DNA of 64,000 nucleotides from Kiloniellaceae bacterium. Its GTDB lineage: Bacteria > Pseudomonadota > Alphaproteobacteria > Kiloniellales > J153. Below the pieces are notes generated by a model that saw only the letters and a list, made by a program, of their open reading frames with translations, did not search any database and was not told the origin of the DNA. Positions 43,172-51,677 of this stretch are shown here, one piece after another. The translations under genes and the position numbers were made by a program. The stretch is from NCBI GenBank assembly GCA_021776135.1, contig JAJFGL010000068.1, positions 1 to 64,000 of the forward strand, read 5' to 3'. Each line of letters opens with the position of its first letter. The stretch's first letter is position 1.

Positions 43172-43884
43172 GGCGCGCGCCGGGCCTTCCCCAGCGCCGG
43201 GAAACCGCCCTGGCTCCCCTCTAGCGCCATGGGGGCGGCGACGAAAGCCGGCAGCAGGCCGGCGGGCGTAACCGCGGCCTTCGGGCCGGAACCGGCGGCT
43301 TCCGGTTGCTTGGTCACCAGATCGCGAAGGGCCTTCCCGGCCGGACGAAGATAAGGCGTGCGCTGGACAACCGCGGGCGCCGGCGCCTGGCCCGGACTTC
43401 TTGTTGGCGGCCCCCCGGCGCGCGCCAAGGCCATGGCCGCCAGCCGGTGGTTTTCTTGGGTGAGCGCCCCCGCCCCGGGCCGCCCGGAGGCATCCCGCAA
43501 GTAAGACAGAGCTAACTCATAGCGGCCTTGCAGATAAAAGGAATAGCCCATGTTATTCAGCGTTTGCACGTCATCGGGATCGATCGCCAGGGCACGGCCA
43601 TAGGCGCGGGCGGAGAGATCGAAGCGCCCCAAGCGGTCGAAGGCCGCCCCTAGTCCATTCAGGGCGGCGACCGACTTGGGCGCCCGGTCCAGCGCCGCCA
43701 GGAAATGCCGGGCCGCCAAACCGAAGTGCCCGGCCGTTAGTTCCCTTTTCCCACGCTCGTAGCCGCTTTCCACCGCTTGCGTTTCGCCGCCCGCCCGCGA
43801 ACTTCCCATGGGTGGCCAGGCCAGTTCGGCACAGCCACTAAGCCCCAAGAGCGCCGCCAAGAGCAAAAACTTGAGCTTCGCCAT
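43150..43884 (-). CDS. tadD: Tad pilus TPR lipoprotein TadD
   Basis: Outer-membrane lipoprotein of 244 residues thought to help assemble the Tad secretin. It has a lipoprotein signal (MAKLKFLLLAALLGLSGCAE, lipobox LSGC) and TPR motifs (about 45-150; ALNGLGAAFDRLGRFDLSAR, LNNMGYSFYLQGRYELALSY). The C-terminal 90 residues are proline/alanine-rich. The final codons, giving NTKSRR and stop, lie inside the right arm of the palindromic element, so the original C-terminus was probably longer or different. ATG 43884 is chosen; GTG at 43893 is possible. Last gene of the tad operon. Confidence 0.88.
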   Translation of the reverse strand: MAKLKFLLLAALLGLSGCAELAWPPMGSSRAGGETQAVESGYERGKRELTAGHFGLAARHFLAALDRAPKSVAALNGLGAAFDRLGRFDLSARAYGRALAIDPDDVQTLNNMGYSFYLQGRYELALSYLRDASGRPGAGALTQENHRLAAMALARAGGPPTRSPGQAPAPAVVQRTPYLRPAGKALRDLVTKQPEAAGSGPKAAVTPAGLLPAFVAAPMALEGSQGGFPALGKARRAPNTKSRR

Positions 43885-43885
43885 G

Positions 43886-44755
43886 TCAGCCACCCAGATG
43901 CGGCAAGATGTCGCGTAAAATCGCTAGGGCGCTGGGGAGGAGGACCACGACGATCATGGCCGGCAGGATGCAGAACACGAGCGGGATGGTAAGTTTCACC
44001 GGTAGAGTATGGGCCTGCTCCTCGGCCCGCAGCATGCGGCTTGCCCGCATATCTTCGGCTTGCACGCGCAGGCTGCGCGCGACCCCGGTGCCAAGGGCCT
44101 CGGACTGAATCAAAAGGGTGGCGAAGGACGCGACCTCCGGCAGTCCGGCGCGATGGGCGAAGTTTCGCAACACCGCGCCACGATCCCGCCCGGCGCGCAG
44201 TTCGCGGCCGATATGCGTCAGCTCGGCGGCGATCGGCGGGTGCGCCTGGGCAATTTCCACGGCGACACGGTTCAGCGCGGCATCGAGCCCCAGTCCCGCT
44301 TCGACGCAGACAACCATCATGTCCAAGGCATCGGGGAACCCCCGGCGCAATGCCTCCCGCCGACGCGACGCCCGCCAGGCGCGCAAGCGGGCCGGCACGG
44401 CCCAAGCGGCTACGATCAAGACACCGGCGGCATAGAGAGCCTGGACCCAAGACAGCGCCCCCACCTTGAACGACCATGCGAGACCTAAGAACAAGGGCAC
44501 TAAGACTAGGATCGCCTGGGCTATGAAGTTACCCAGGATGCGCCTTAACTTCGCGGCCGCTCCCGGCGGGGCGCCGGACCGCAAACCGGCGCCGGGTTCC
44601 GGCTTCAAGCTATCCAAGCGGTGGAACGCCGTCACCGGCCGCAAACCATGAAAGACACCGAGCACGGCTAAAACAACGGAAACGAATACCGCCGCCAGGC
44701 TCCATGCGAGAAGGCCGCCCGGCAGGGCGGACGGGATGGCGGCCAAGACCTGCAT
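43886..44755 (-). CDS. tadC: Tad pilus inner-membrane protein TadC
   Basis: Type II secretion F-domain platform protein of 289 residues from ATG 44755. It has the F-domain in the second half: DALDMMVVCVEAGLGLDAAL, VEIAQAHPPIAAEL, then SFATLLIQSEALGTGVARSL and MLRAEEQAHTLPVKLTIPLV, followed by a last membrane helix (FCILPAMIVVVLLPSAL). The N-terminal longer frame to 44809 overlaps tadB and is not needed. With TadB it forms the base on which the TadA ATPase works. Confidence 0.92.
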   Translation of the reverse strand: MQVLAAIPSALPGGLLAWSLAAVFVSVVLAVLGVFHGLRPVTAFHRLDSLKPEPGAGLRSGAPPGAAAKLRRILGNFIAQAILVLVPLFLGLAWSFKVGALSWVQALYAAGVLIVAAWAVPARLRAWRASRRREALRRGFPDALDMMVVCVEAGLGLDAALNRVAVEIAQAHPPIAAELTHIGRELRAGRDRGAVLRNFAHRAGLPEVASFATLLIQSEALGTGVARSLRVQAEDMRASRMLRAEEQAHTLPVKLTIPLVFCILPAMIVVVLLPSALAILRDILPHLGG

Positions 44756-44765
44756 CTCCACCCTC

Positions 44766-45713
44766 CTACACCCGGATCCTGGCCATGCGCCCCATGACCA
44801 GAATGCCAAAAATTTGCAGACCCCCAGCGGCGAGTAGAACCGGGAAAAAAAGCGGGTCGCTGGCCGCCTTGCCGTAGATATCCGGGCTCGCCCAGAAAAT
44901 CATGGCGATGAAGATCAGAGGCATGACCGCCAAGATACGCGCCGACAGCCTGGCTTCGGCGGTAAAGGCATGAATTTTGCGGGTCAGGCGGGCGCGCACC
45001 CGCATGAGGTCCGCCAGGCCTTGAAGAACCTCGGCCAGATTGCCGCCGGTTTCGTGCTGCAAACGAACCGTGGCGACCACGAAGCGCAGATCGGGGACAT
45101 CGACCCTTTCCGCCAGGTGGCCGAAGGCTTGGCGCAGGTCGAGGCCGTAGGTCATCTCGTTCACGGCCTTGGAGAATTCCCCCGCGATCGGTTCTGGCAG
45201 GTCGCTCGCCACCATGGACATGGCGGCCGCGACCGGATGTCCGGCGCGCAAGCCGCGCACCATGACGTCCAACGCATCCGGCAGTTGGATGACGAAACGC
45301 GCCAGACGCCGCGCCTCGCGAACCCGCGCATACGCGGCTGCGAGGCCTATCCCGCTCCCAAAAGCGAGCACCGTTAAAACCCAAAACCGCACTGCCGGTA
45401 AACCGGCGATCAACGCCAGCGCCGTCGCCGCCAAGCTTGCGATAATGGCCAGGCCGGCAATACCCTCAAGCATCTTATTGTCCGGGCAAGGCAGTCCCGC
45501 TCGCGCGAGAACCCGTGCGATACCCGGCCTTTCGCGGCGCAAGTTTCCCCGCGCGGCGGGAAGCGCTGGCGGCGCCCGGTCTCTCAAACGCCGGCGAAGC
45601 GTCATCATGCCTTGACGCCGGATCCTATAAAGACGCCAGAAGCCATCGGCCAACAACAAAGCCGCCAGGAAAACCGAGGCATAGAATCCATATAGCAGGA
45701 AGCCGCGGTCCAT
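44766..45713 (-). CDS. tadB: Tad pilus inner-membrane protein TadB
   Basis: F-domain platform protein of 315 residues. Two N-terminal membrane segments precede LPDALDVMVRGLRAGHPVAAAM, then INEMTYGLD-like NEMTYGLDLRQAFGHLAERV, FVVATVRLQHETGGNLAEVL and the C-terminal helices RILAVMPLIFIAMIFWASPD. ATG at 45713 has GGGGGA close upstream; ATG at 45725 is the alternative and lies three bases after the cpaF stop. TadB and TadC are separated by 10 bp. Confidence 0.92.
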   Translation of the reverse strand: MDRGFLLYGFYASVFLAALLLADGFWRLYRIRRQGMMTLRRRLRDRAPPALPAARGNLRRERPGIARVLARAGLPCPDNKMLEGIAGLAIIASLAATALALIAGLPAVRFWVLTVLAFGSGIGLAAAYARVREARRLARFVIQLPDALDVMVRGLRAGHPVAAAMSMVASDLPEPIAGEFSKAVNEMTYGLDLRQAFGHLAERVDVPDLRFVVATVRLQHETGGNLAEVLQGLADLMRVRARLTRKIHAFTAEARLSARILAVMPLIFIAMIFWASPDIYGKAASDPLFFPVLLAAGGLQIFGILVMGRMARIRV

Positions 45714-45728
45714 GAATTCCCCCATCTC

Positions 45729-47129
45729 CTAGCCCAAGGACACTTCGGGATCGAAGGTCTCGCGCGGAACCTCGATGCCGAAGGTTTCCAACACCCGCAT
45801 GAAGACCGGGCGCACGCCGGTCGCGCGATAGACGCCACGCACGGCGCCGTCGCGCTCGGCCGCTTCCCGCTCGAAGCGGACGATCTCGTGCATAGTCACG
45901 ACCTCGCCTTCGAGGCCGGCGATCTCGCTAAGACTGACCATGCGCCGGCGGCCGTCGCTCATGCGCTCCAACTGAATAACTATATGCAAGGCGCTGGCGA
46001 TTTGTCCGCGCATGGTGCGCAGGGGCAAATCGATCCCGGACATGCCCAGCATCTGTTCTAGCCTGAGCAAGGCGTCGCGGCACGAATTCGCGTGGATGGT
46101 GGTCATGGAACCTTCGTGGCCCGTGTTCATGGCCTGCATCATGTCGAAGGCTTCGCCCGCCCTGACCTCGCCGACGACGATGCGGTCCGGGCGCATGCGT
46201 AGGGCGTTGCGCAGCAAGTCGCGCTGCACAACCTCGCCCTTGCCCTCGATATTGGCGGGCCGGGTTTCCAGGCGCGCGACATGCATCTGCTGCAATTGCA
46301 ACTCGGCCGCGTCCTCGATGGTCACGATACGCTCGCGCGCGCCGATGAAGGCGGATAGGGCATTGAGCAGCGTGGTTTTACCGCTGCCCGTGCCGCCCGA
46401 GATCACGATGTTGCGCCGGCTCGCCACGATGCCGCTTAACAGGGGAACCAGCGCCGCTGGAATCGTGCCTAGCTCTACCAAGCGGTCCATATCGATGCCC
46501 ACGCGCGCGAACTTGCGGATCGACAACAAGGGCCCGTCCACGGCGAGCGGTGGAATGATCGCGTTGATGCGCGAGCCATCGGCGAGGCGGGCATCGACCA
46601 TGGGCTGCGATTCATCGATCCGGCGCCCGACCGATGAAACGATTTTGTCGATGATCCTGATGAGGTGCCGGTCATCCTTGAATCGAACCGGTGTGGGCTC
46701 TAGCTGCCCGGCGCGCTCGACATAAACGTGGCGATGGGTGTTAACCAGAATGTCGGTCACGCTGGCGTCTTTCAGAAGCGGCTCCAGCGGCCCCAAGCCG
46801 GTCAGCTCATCGAGAACATCCTCAATCAGTTGAGCCCGCTCTATCAGGTTGAGCGGCGCCGGGTTCCGGTCCAGAAGTTCGCGCACGATCTCGCCAGTCT
46901 CGCGCCGGAAATCTTCGCGCGGCATGGCCTCTATGGCGGCGAGATTGAGTATGTCGAGCAAACCGTGATGCAGCGACATTTTCAATTCAGTATAACGCGG
47001 CGGCGCGGCGGTGGCCGTGTAGCGCGCCGGGGTTTCGGCGAATCCCAAGGAAGTGGTCTTACCCGCCGAGGGTTCGAAGGCGGCGAGTTGCATTTCTTCC
47101 GGTGGCGCGCCGTGTGGCCGCAGGGTCAT
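45729..47129 (-). CDS. cpaF: Tad pilus assembly ATPase TadA/CpaF
   Basis: Hexameric secretion ATPase of 466 residues that drives pilin assembly. N-terminal region to about 150, then Walker A VISGGTGSGKTTLLNALSAF, Asp-box TIEDAAELQLQQMHVARLET, Walker B MRPDRIVVGEVRAGEAFDMM and His-box TGHEGSMTTIHANS. The family segment RLADGSRINAIIPPLAVDGP is also present. It overlaps cpaE by 4 bp (ATGA) and is followed by tadB after 3-15 bp depending on the tadB start. Confidence 0.96.
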   Translation of the reverse strand: MTLRPHGAPPEEMQLAAFEPSAGKTTSLGFAETPARYTATAAPPRYTELKMSLHHGLLDILNLAAIEAMPREDFRRETGEIVRELLDRNPAPLNLIERAQLIEDVLDELTGLGPLEPLLKDASVTDILVNTHRHVYVERAGQLEPTPVRFKDDRHLIRIIDKIVSSVGRRIDESQPMVDARLADGSRINAIIPPLAVDGPLLSIRKFARVGIDMDRLVELGTIPAALVPLLSGIVASRRNIVISGGTGSGKTTLLNALSAFIGARERIVTIEDAAELQLQQMHVARLETRPANIEGKGEVVQRDLLRNALRMRPDRIVVGEVRAGEAFDMMQAMNTGHEGSMTTIHANSCRDALLRLEQMLGMSGIDLPLRTMRGQIASALHIVIQLERMSDGRRRMVSLSEIAGLEGEVVTMHEIVRFEREAAERDGAVRGVYRATGVRPVFMRVLETFGIEVPRETFDPEVSLG

Positions 47130-48367
47130 GACGCCTCGCCCAGGGCGATACGGCCGCCAAGCGTCTGGGACGCGGCCGGCGCTTCGGCGCCCCCGGCCAT
47201 GGCAAGCGCCATGCCATCTGCCAAGCGCGTAATATCCCTGTTCACCCGCGACCAGCGTGCGATCTTGGCCACGGGCACGCCGCGATTGAGGGCCGCCCGC
47301 ATGCGCCGCTCGTCGTTGACCACGGTGAAATCGAAGGGCCGGCCCAGGGCTTGTTCCGCCTCCCGGCGCCGTGAAGCGGCGCCCCAGGATCGATCGCGGC
47401 GGTTCATGACCAGGCGCAAGGGCGTTTCATCCAGGCCATGCTCGCGAAGCCCTTGAAGCTGACGCCGCGCGCACCGCAGGGAAGCTAGGTTTAGCTGCGC
47501 GACCAGCACGATCAGATCGGATTGTTTCAGGGCCGCGAAAGTCCAGGCGGTCCAGGCCAAGGGCAGATCCAGCACCACCGTCCGGTATTCCCCCCGCGCC
47601 AGCGCTAGGCAATCGCCGGTGAAATCCTTGGACAGGGCATCGAGCGGCAACAAGGTCCGTGGCGCCGCCAGGATGTCCAAGCCGCTTTCGTGATGGCCCA
47701 TGACACTGCGCAGCAAGGCGCCGTCGATGCGTTCTCGCGCTTCCAGCAAATCGGTCAGGCAAACCCGGTCATCCAGGTCCAGGGACAGGGCGGCGGTGCC
47801 GAACTGCATATCGAGATCGAGCAAGCAGACCTCGGGTTCTTCTTGGCTTTTCCGCGCCGCCAGGCTTGCCGCCGTGTGAGCCGCGAGGCTTGTCGCGCCG
47901 GCGCCGCCGCCGGCTTTCAAGAACGCGACGACACGGCTTGGCGAGCGCCGGGCGCCATTAGCCCACACAGTGCGGCGGCGCACTTCCACGAAGATGTTTT
48001 CGAGTTCCTGGCGTTCGAACGGTTGGGGAATCAGGTCTATGGCCCCGAGGCGCATCAGAAGGCGCGTATGCTCTATACTCGCGCCGGCGGCGGTCGCGAT
48101 TACCGGCACGCCGGGGTAAGCCTCGCCAAGCGCGGCAATGGCCTCTTGGATGCTCCCGGTGTTCCCGGTTTCGATCTCCAAGATAACCGCATGGGGGCTG
48201 GGCTGGGCCGCCGTTTCCCGCAACGCCTGGGCGAGCGATTCGCTGTGCGGATCGATTCGGATGTGCGGGATTCCCTCGCAGACAGCCCGCAAAGCGGCGG
48301 TGCTGCCGCGGCCGCGCATAATCGCGGTAACTCGAAGAAGATCGTTATGTTCACTTTCCCGCCTCAT
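47126..48367 (-). CDS. cpaE: Pilus localisation ATPase-like protein CpaE/TadZ
   Basis: MinD/ParA-type protein of 413 residues that places the pilus machine at the pole in characterised systems. The N-terminal 130 residues form a receiver-like domain (VILEIETGNTGSIQEAIAAL, LLMRLGAIDLIPQPFERQEL). The ATPase part has an atypical Walker A, FLKAGGGAGATSLAAHTA, in which the second lysine of KGGxGKT is replaced by alanine; TadZ proteins with such changes are known. Later motifs: LLDLDMQFGTAAL and VLDLPLAWTAW. ATG 48367 overlaps the upstream stop (ATGA); a longer frame to 48682 is a shadow of tadE. Confidence 0.93.
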   Translation of the reverse strand: MRRESEHNDLLRVTAIMRGRGSTAALRAVCEGIPHIRIDPHSESLAQALRETAAQPSPHAVILEIETGNTGSIQEAIAALGEAYPGVPVIATAAGASIEHTRLLMRLGAIDLIPQPFERQELENIFVEVRRRTVWANGARRSPSRVVAFLKAGGGAGATSLAAHTAASLAARKSQEEPEVCLLDLDMQFGTAALSLDLDDRVCLTDLLEARERIDGALLRSVMGHHESGLDILAAPRTLLPLDALSKDFTGDCLALARGEYRTVVLDLPLAWTAWTFAALKQSDLIVLVAQLNLASLRCARRQLQGLREHGLDETPLRLVMNRRDRSWGAASRRREAEQALGRPFDFTVVNDERRMRAALNRGVPVAKIARWSRVNRDITRLADGMALAMAGGAEAPAASQTLGGRIALGEAS

Positions 48368-48948
48368 GCGCCGCGTCCGTCTTCCGCCGTCAGGCTGGTC
48401 CGGAAATCGGGCAGCGCGATGGCGGGAAGCTGAAGAAACCCCACGGCCAGGAACTCGAAGCGCAAATCGCGCAGGCGCACGGTGATGACCGGATCGATAT
48501 CCGGCCCGAAGGGATTGCCCGCCAAGCCCAGGCCAAGGTGGCGATACTCGACGATCACATTGCCGGCGCCGATCCGCCTGTCGGTGGCGCGCATGGGCGC
48601 CACGATGCGCGCGAAAGCGCCGGCGTCGAGCATGGCCGGATCCAGGGACAGAAGCGACGCGCCGCACCCCTCCCGCGTGCAAACGGCCGGGTTGGGAGTT
48701 ATCGCCGCGACGGGAACCGGATTACCGATGGGGGCCGACAGGGCGCCGTCGAAACGGCTGAAGTTCAGGGCCGCGAAGTCGCGCACGATGGCCGCCCGGG
48801 CCCCGGCTTGAGTCGCCCGCGCCGCCAGATTCCACTGCCATAGGGCGCGGGAAAAATCGACAATGCCCAAAACCGCGGTCAGGAACATCAGGGTCACGAG
48901 GGCGAATTCCACCGTTGAGGTGCCTTTTTGGCTGCACTTCTTCGCCAT
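48364..48948 (-). CDS. tadE: TadE-family pseudopilin
   Basis: Minor pilin-like protein of 194 residues with the TadE N-terminus: KGTSTVEFALVTLMFLTAVL, a type IV-like hydrophobic helix starting after a Gly-Thr-Ser-Thr segment with Glu at the fifth position. The rest is exported, with a cysteine pair in AVCTREGCGASL. Maturation by a CpaA-type peptidase would be needed, but no such gene lies in the window. Stop overlaps cpaE start; start abuts the next TadE-like gene. Confidence 0.9.
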   Translation of the reverse strand: MAKKCSQKGTSTVEFALVTLMFLTAVLGIVDFSRALWQWNLAARATQAGARAAIVRDFAALNFSRFDGALSAPIGNPVPVAAITPNPAVCTREGCGASLLSLDPAMLDAGAFARIVAPMRATDRRIGAGNVIVEYRHLGLGLAGNPFGPDIDPVITVRLRDLRFEFLAVGFLQLPAIALPDFRTSLTAEDGRGA

Positions 48949-49473
48949 CTAAACCCCCGTCACGGCGCTTTTATGCGCCACACTGAAGGAGAAATCCGGG
49001 CCGAGGCCAAGGGCGCGCGCGGGTCCGAAGTGGAAGGGCACGCGCGCGCGAACGGTGATCATGGTCATCGCCACGGCGCCCATAGTATTCAGGCAGTCTA
49101 GGGAGACCTGGATTCCCGTCGCCGCTTCGCTCAAATCCCCGGCCCGCCAGGCCCCGACCAGGTTATCGGAGGCGAGGTCGCCGTCGATGCGGCCGGTCAT
49201 GGCCAGGCGGACGGCGCGCGCCACGTTCGGCTGCGCGTTGTCGAGCTTCCTTGGCGTACAGCCCGCCGATACCGGCTCCGTCCGCGCCAGAAAGCGGGCG
49301 GCGCCGCGCACGCTCTTTGAAACCGCATGATAGTCCGCCAGCATCCGCCCGCCATCGAAGACCAGGGCGAAAACCGCCAGGAGCAACGGCAGTATCAAAA
49401 CGAATTCCACCGCCGCGCTCCCGCCGCATAGGCGGCTTCGCGGGTGCCGCGTCATGACCGTTATCCCAGTCAT
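48949..49473 (-). CDS. Second TadE-family pseudopilin
   Basis: Protein of 174 residues with a TadE-like helix: GGSAAVEFVLILPLLLAVFA, then DGGRMLADYHAVSKSVRGAA. Two cysteines later (SAGCTPRK, SLDCLNTM) may form a disulfide. It overlaps tadG upstream by 4 bp (ATGA) and directly abuts tadE downstream. TadE/TadF pairs are normal in tad loci, so this could be called TadF, but the sequence resembles TadE in the helix. A second start, seven residues in, is possible. Confidence 0.87.
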   Translation of the reverse strand: MTGITVMTRHPRSRLCGGSAAVEFVLILPLLLAVFALVFDGGRMLADYHAVSKSVRGAARFLARTEPVSAGCTPRKLDNAQPNVARAVRLAMTGRIDGDLASDNLVGAWRAGDLSEAATGIQVSLDCLNTMGAVAMTMITVRARVPFHFGPARALGLGPDFSFSVAHKSAVTGV

Positions 49474-51167
49474 TCGCTCAACACCACGCGGTCGCGGGTT
49501 ACCAAGGGCGGGACGCCGGTAACGGCGACGGGCGCGACGATCTCCGCGTACAGCACGCCCGGCGCCAACTCCCCCACGGCCTCGCTCAAGAACAAGCTAA
49601 GAGTCGAGGCGCCGCCCGCCAGGGGCAACACGGATTCGGCGCTGAAAACGCCGGCGCCGAAAGCGGTGGCGATGGCCTGGCAATTGGCCACCAGAGCGCC
49701 GAGCAAGCGGCGGTCGCTGGCGCGCGGCGAGTCCGCCGGAGCTTGCGGCAAGACCGCCGTCCCAGCGCCGAAACACTGCGGCCGGCCAAAATTCGGCGCC
49801 GGGCCGTTCCGTTCCCATTTATAGACTTCCCAACGGCTTAGATGATTATTTTCATCTAAATCGACGGCATTATCGCCGCCCAGCCGGCACCCCCCAGTGG
49901 GACAGGCGTTGAAAGACCAGCCGGCGAAGTCGAGACTTGGGTGATGGAAAGCCATATAGGCCGGCAGGTCCCAGTCGCCGCTGCCCAAGGCTTGACCCCC
50001 GGGAAGTTCCGAACCGCCGGGCGCACCGGCCATGCAAGAATCGGCGGGCGCGCCGCCCCCGGCAAGGGGATAGGCGCAATTGTCCCGTGGATAGCCCACA
50101 TGGTCCAAGGGTGCGGTCCCAAAGGGCGGATGCCGGCCCGGCCCTAGGTAGGGCTGCGCCGCCGGCACGAGCGCCCCTGGGAAACTGCAATCCGCCAGTT
50201 CCCCGTCCACGACCGCGCCCGCTTGCGGCACCAGTCCGCTCAAAAAATTGGGACTGGGTTGAAACGCCGGATCGCGCGAAGGGCCAGGCTCCGAATAGAT
50301 ATCGAGCCGGGTGTTGATCGCGGCCGCCAGATCGCCGGTCGTGGCCTGAGAGATCGTGGCGGCGTCCATGCAGGCTTGCGCGGGCAGAACCCGCGCCAGA
50401 GCATCGGCGACAGCCCCGGTTCCGGCCGCGGCGTTACAGCTATGGTCCACGGCGTCGCAGGTCACCACCGAGAGCCAGGCCATGGCCCCCGCCCCCGCCG
50501 CCGTCCCCGTGCGCAGAGTTATGCCCTTTCCCGCATGGCGCCGCGGATCGAAGGCGGCACGCAGATCGCGGTTACCGGGGGCTTCATCGGGATTGCAGAG
50601 CAAGAGCGCCGCCCGGCCGCAGGCATAGCGCGCCCAGCTACCCGTCGCGGCGGCTTGCGGGGCCACCGCGTCCGGTCCGCCCACGAGACCGGCCAAGGCG
50701 AAACGCAAGTCGCCCGCGGCCATGACCTCCAGGTGTTTAGCTTCGTTGTCGTTCAGGGCGTCGCTGCGTGGAGTGAGACTCGACAGAAAGCGGAACGATC
50801 CGTTGGTCATGGCGCAGCCTTCCCCTTGGCACGGGAAAGCGGTGTCGAAATCCGTCGCGGCGGAATCCAGGCGGGCGCTGAAAGTTTCCGTGTTTCGGGC
50901 GCCGGCATTAGCGGCGGCGGCCACGGCCCGGGCGCGGGCGCCCGGCGTGCCATCCAGCTGCGTCGCGCCAAGCAAGGCCGCGGCATCGACCGCTGCTTGC
51001 AGGTCGGTTTGGAAAATCCACGCCCGGCCGAAATCGTGGACCAGCCCGGCAAGCCCCAGTATCGCCACCAGAACCACGGCGAAAATAGGGGCGATGGCGC
51101 CACGTTCCGCACCCAGCAAGCGCGCCGCCTCAGGCCGCGTAACGCCTTGCTTACCGCCCCCTGTCAT
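49470..51167 (-). CDS. tadG: TadG-like pilus protein
   Basis: Protein of 565 residues with an N-terminal Tad-type (PF13400-like) segment: AERGAIAPIFAVVLVAILGL, membrane helix, then RAWIFQTDLQAAVDAAALLGAT. The large exported part has many cysteines and a calcium-like acidic run VDLDENNHLSRWE, reminiscent of von Willebrand-type regions, but no MIDAS motif was seen. The start at 51167 (MTGGGKQG) was chosen; a longer frame to 51350 runs into the repeat at 51224-51306. It is followed by TadE-type genes with overlap. Confidence 0.85.
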   Translation of the reverse strand: MTGGGKQGVTRPEAARLLGAERGAIAPIFAVVLVAILGLAGLVHDFGRAWIFQTDLQAAVDAAALLGATQLDGTPGARARAVAAAANAGARNTETFSARLDSAATDFDTAFPCQGEGCAMTNGSFRFLSSLTPRSDALNDNEAKHLEVMAAGDLRFALAGLVGGPDAVAPQAAATGSWARYACGRAALLLCNPDEAPGNRDLRAAFDPRRHAGKGITLRTGTAAGAGAMAWLSVVTCDAVDHSCNAAAGTGAVADALARVLPAQACMDAATISQATTGDLAAAINTRLDIYSEPGPSRDPAFQPSPNFLSGLVPQAGAVVDGELADCSFPGALVPAAQPYLGPGRHPPFGTAPLDHVGYPRDNCAYPLAGGGAPADSCMAGAPGGSELPGGQALGSGDWDLPAYMAFHHPSLDFAGWSFNACPTGGCRLGGDNAVDLDENNHLSRWEVYKWERNGPAPNFGRPQCFGAGTAVLPQAPADSPRASDRRLLGALVANCQAIATAFGAGVFSAESVLPLAGGASTLSLFLSEAVGELAPGVLYAEIVAPVAVTGVPPLVTRDRVVLSE

Positions 51168-51223
51168 CCAGAGCGATCGTATGTGGATATATCGTGCCCG
51201 ATACACGGCCCGGATTAACACCC

Positions 51224-51306
51224 TGCGTCCTTCGACAAGCTCAGGATGAGGACATTTCTTTATGCCACGCACAGTTTCCCTCATCCTGAGCCTGTCGAAG
51301 GACGCA
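51224..51306. repeat. CCTTCGACAAGCTCAGG-type inverted repeat, copy 2
   Basis: Left arm TGCGTCCTTCGACAAGCTCA (from 51224) and right arm TGAGCCTGTCGAAGGACGCA (to 51306) pair almost completely around a loop of about 40 bases. It lies between tadG and the small CpaD-like gene, inside the pilus operon, where it could slow or end transcription. Confidence 0.88.
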
Positions 51307-51359
51307 CTGGTGGAGCCGCCACGCCATATGCGATTGCCCTGCCCTGTCATCCAGCCCGC

Positions 51360-51677
51360 CTACCGATCCGTCCCAAAATCCGTGGTCACGACCGCGTTCG
51401 GGACAATGACGGTGCCGGTGCGATAGCGCCGGTACGCGGCTGCCGCCCGCTCGCCATCCAAGGCCGGCGCGCCCGCCAACACGTTTGCGGGCGCCGGGTC
51501 GACGATATGTTGAGCCGCGTTGTGCGCGGCGGCATTGCCGAAATCCTTGCCCAAGGGGACGGCGGCGATCGGTTCCTGCGTATCGTTTTCCAAGGGAAGC
51601 ACCGCGCAGGAGGCAAGCCCCACGAGTGAGAGCGCGGCGGCGGTGGCCCGCCAGGCCGATCTTGATATCCGGATCAT
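51360..51677 (-). CDS. Short CpaD-like lipoprotein
   Basis: Lipoprotein of 105 residues with signal MIRISRSAWRATAAALSLVG and lipobox LASC. The mature part, DFGNAAAHNAAQHIVDPAPA followed by AGAPALDGERAAAAYRRYRTG, resembles the C-terminal end of CpaD proteins (FGxATxxNLAxQVANPADL...YRxG). The usual CpaD is about 200-230 residues, so this is a short form or a remnant that kept the C-terminal part. It overlaps cpaC by 4 bp (ATGA), which fits a role with the secretin. Assignment is moderate. Confidence 0.65.
   Translation of the reverse strand: MIRISRSAWRATAAALSLVGLASCAVLPLENDTQEPIAAVPLGKDFGNAAAHNAAQHIVDPAPANVLAGAPALDGERAAAAYRRYRTGTVIVPNAVVTTDFGTDR

Noticed and set aside
42968-43354. Open frame of 128 codons on the plus strand in the palindromic element
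   Set aside because: It is an arginine/proline-rich artefact of G+C-rich inverted repeats running into the antisense of tadD, with no family pattern or ribosome site.
49470-51350. Longer TadG start at 51350
   Set aside because: The extra 61 residues are translated from the inverted repeat at 51224-51306 and intergenic DNA; the conserved Tad segment starts after 51167.
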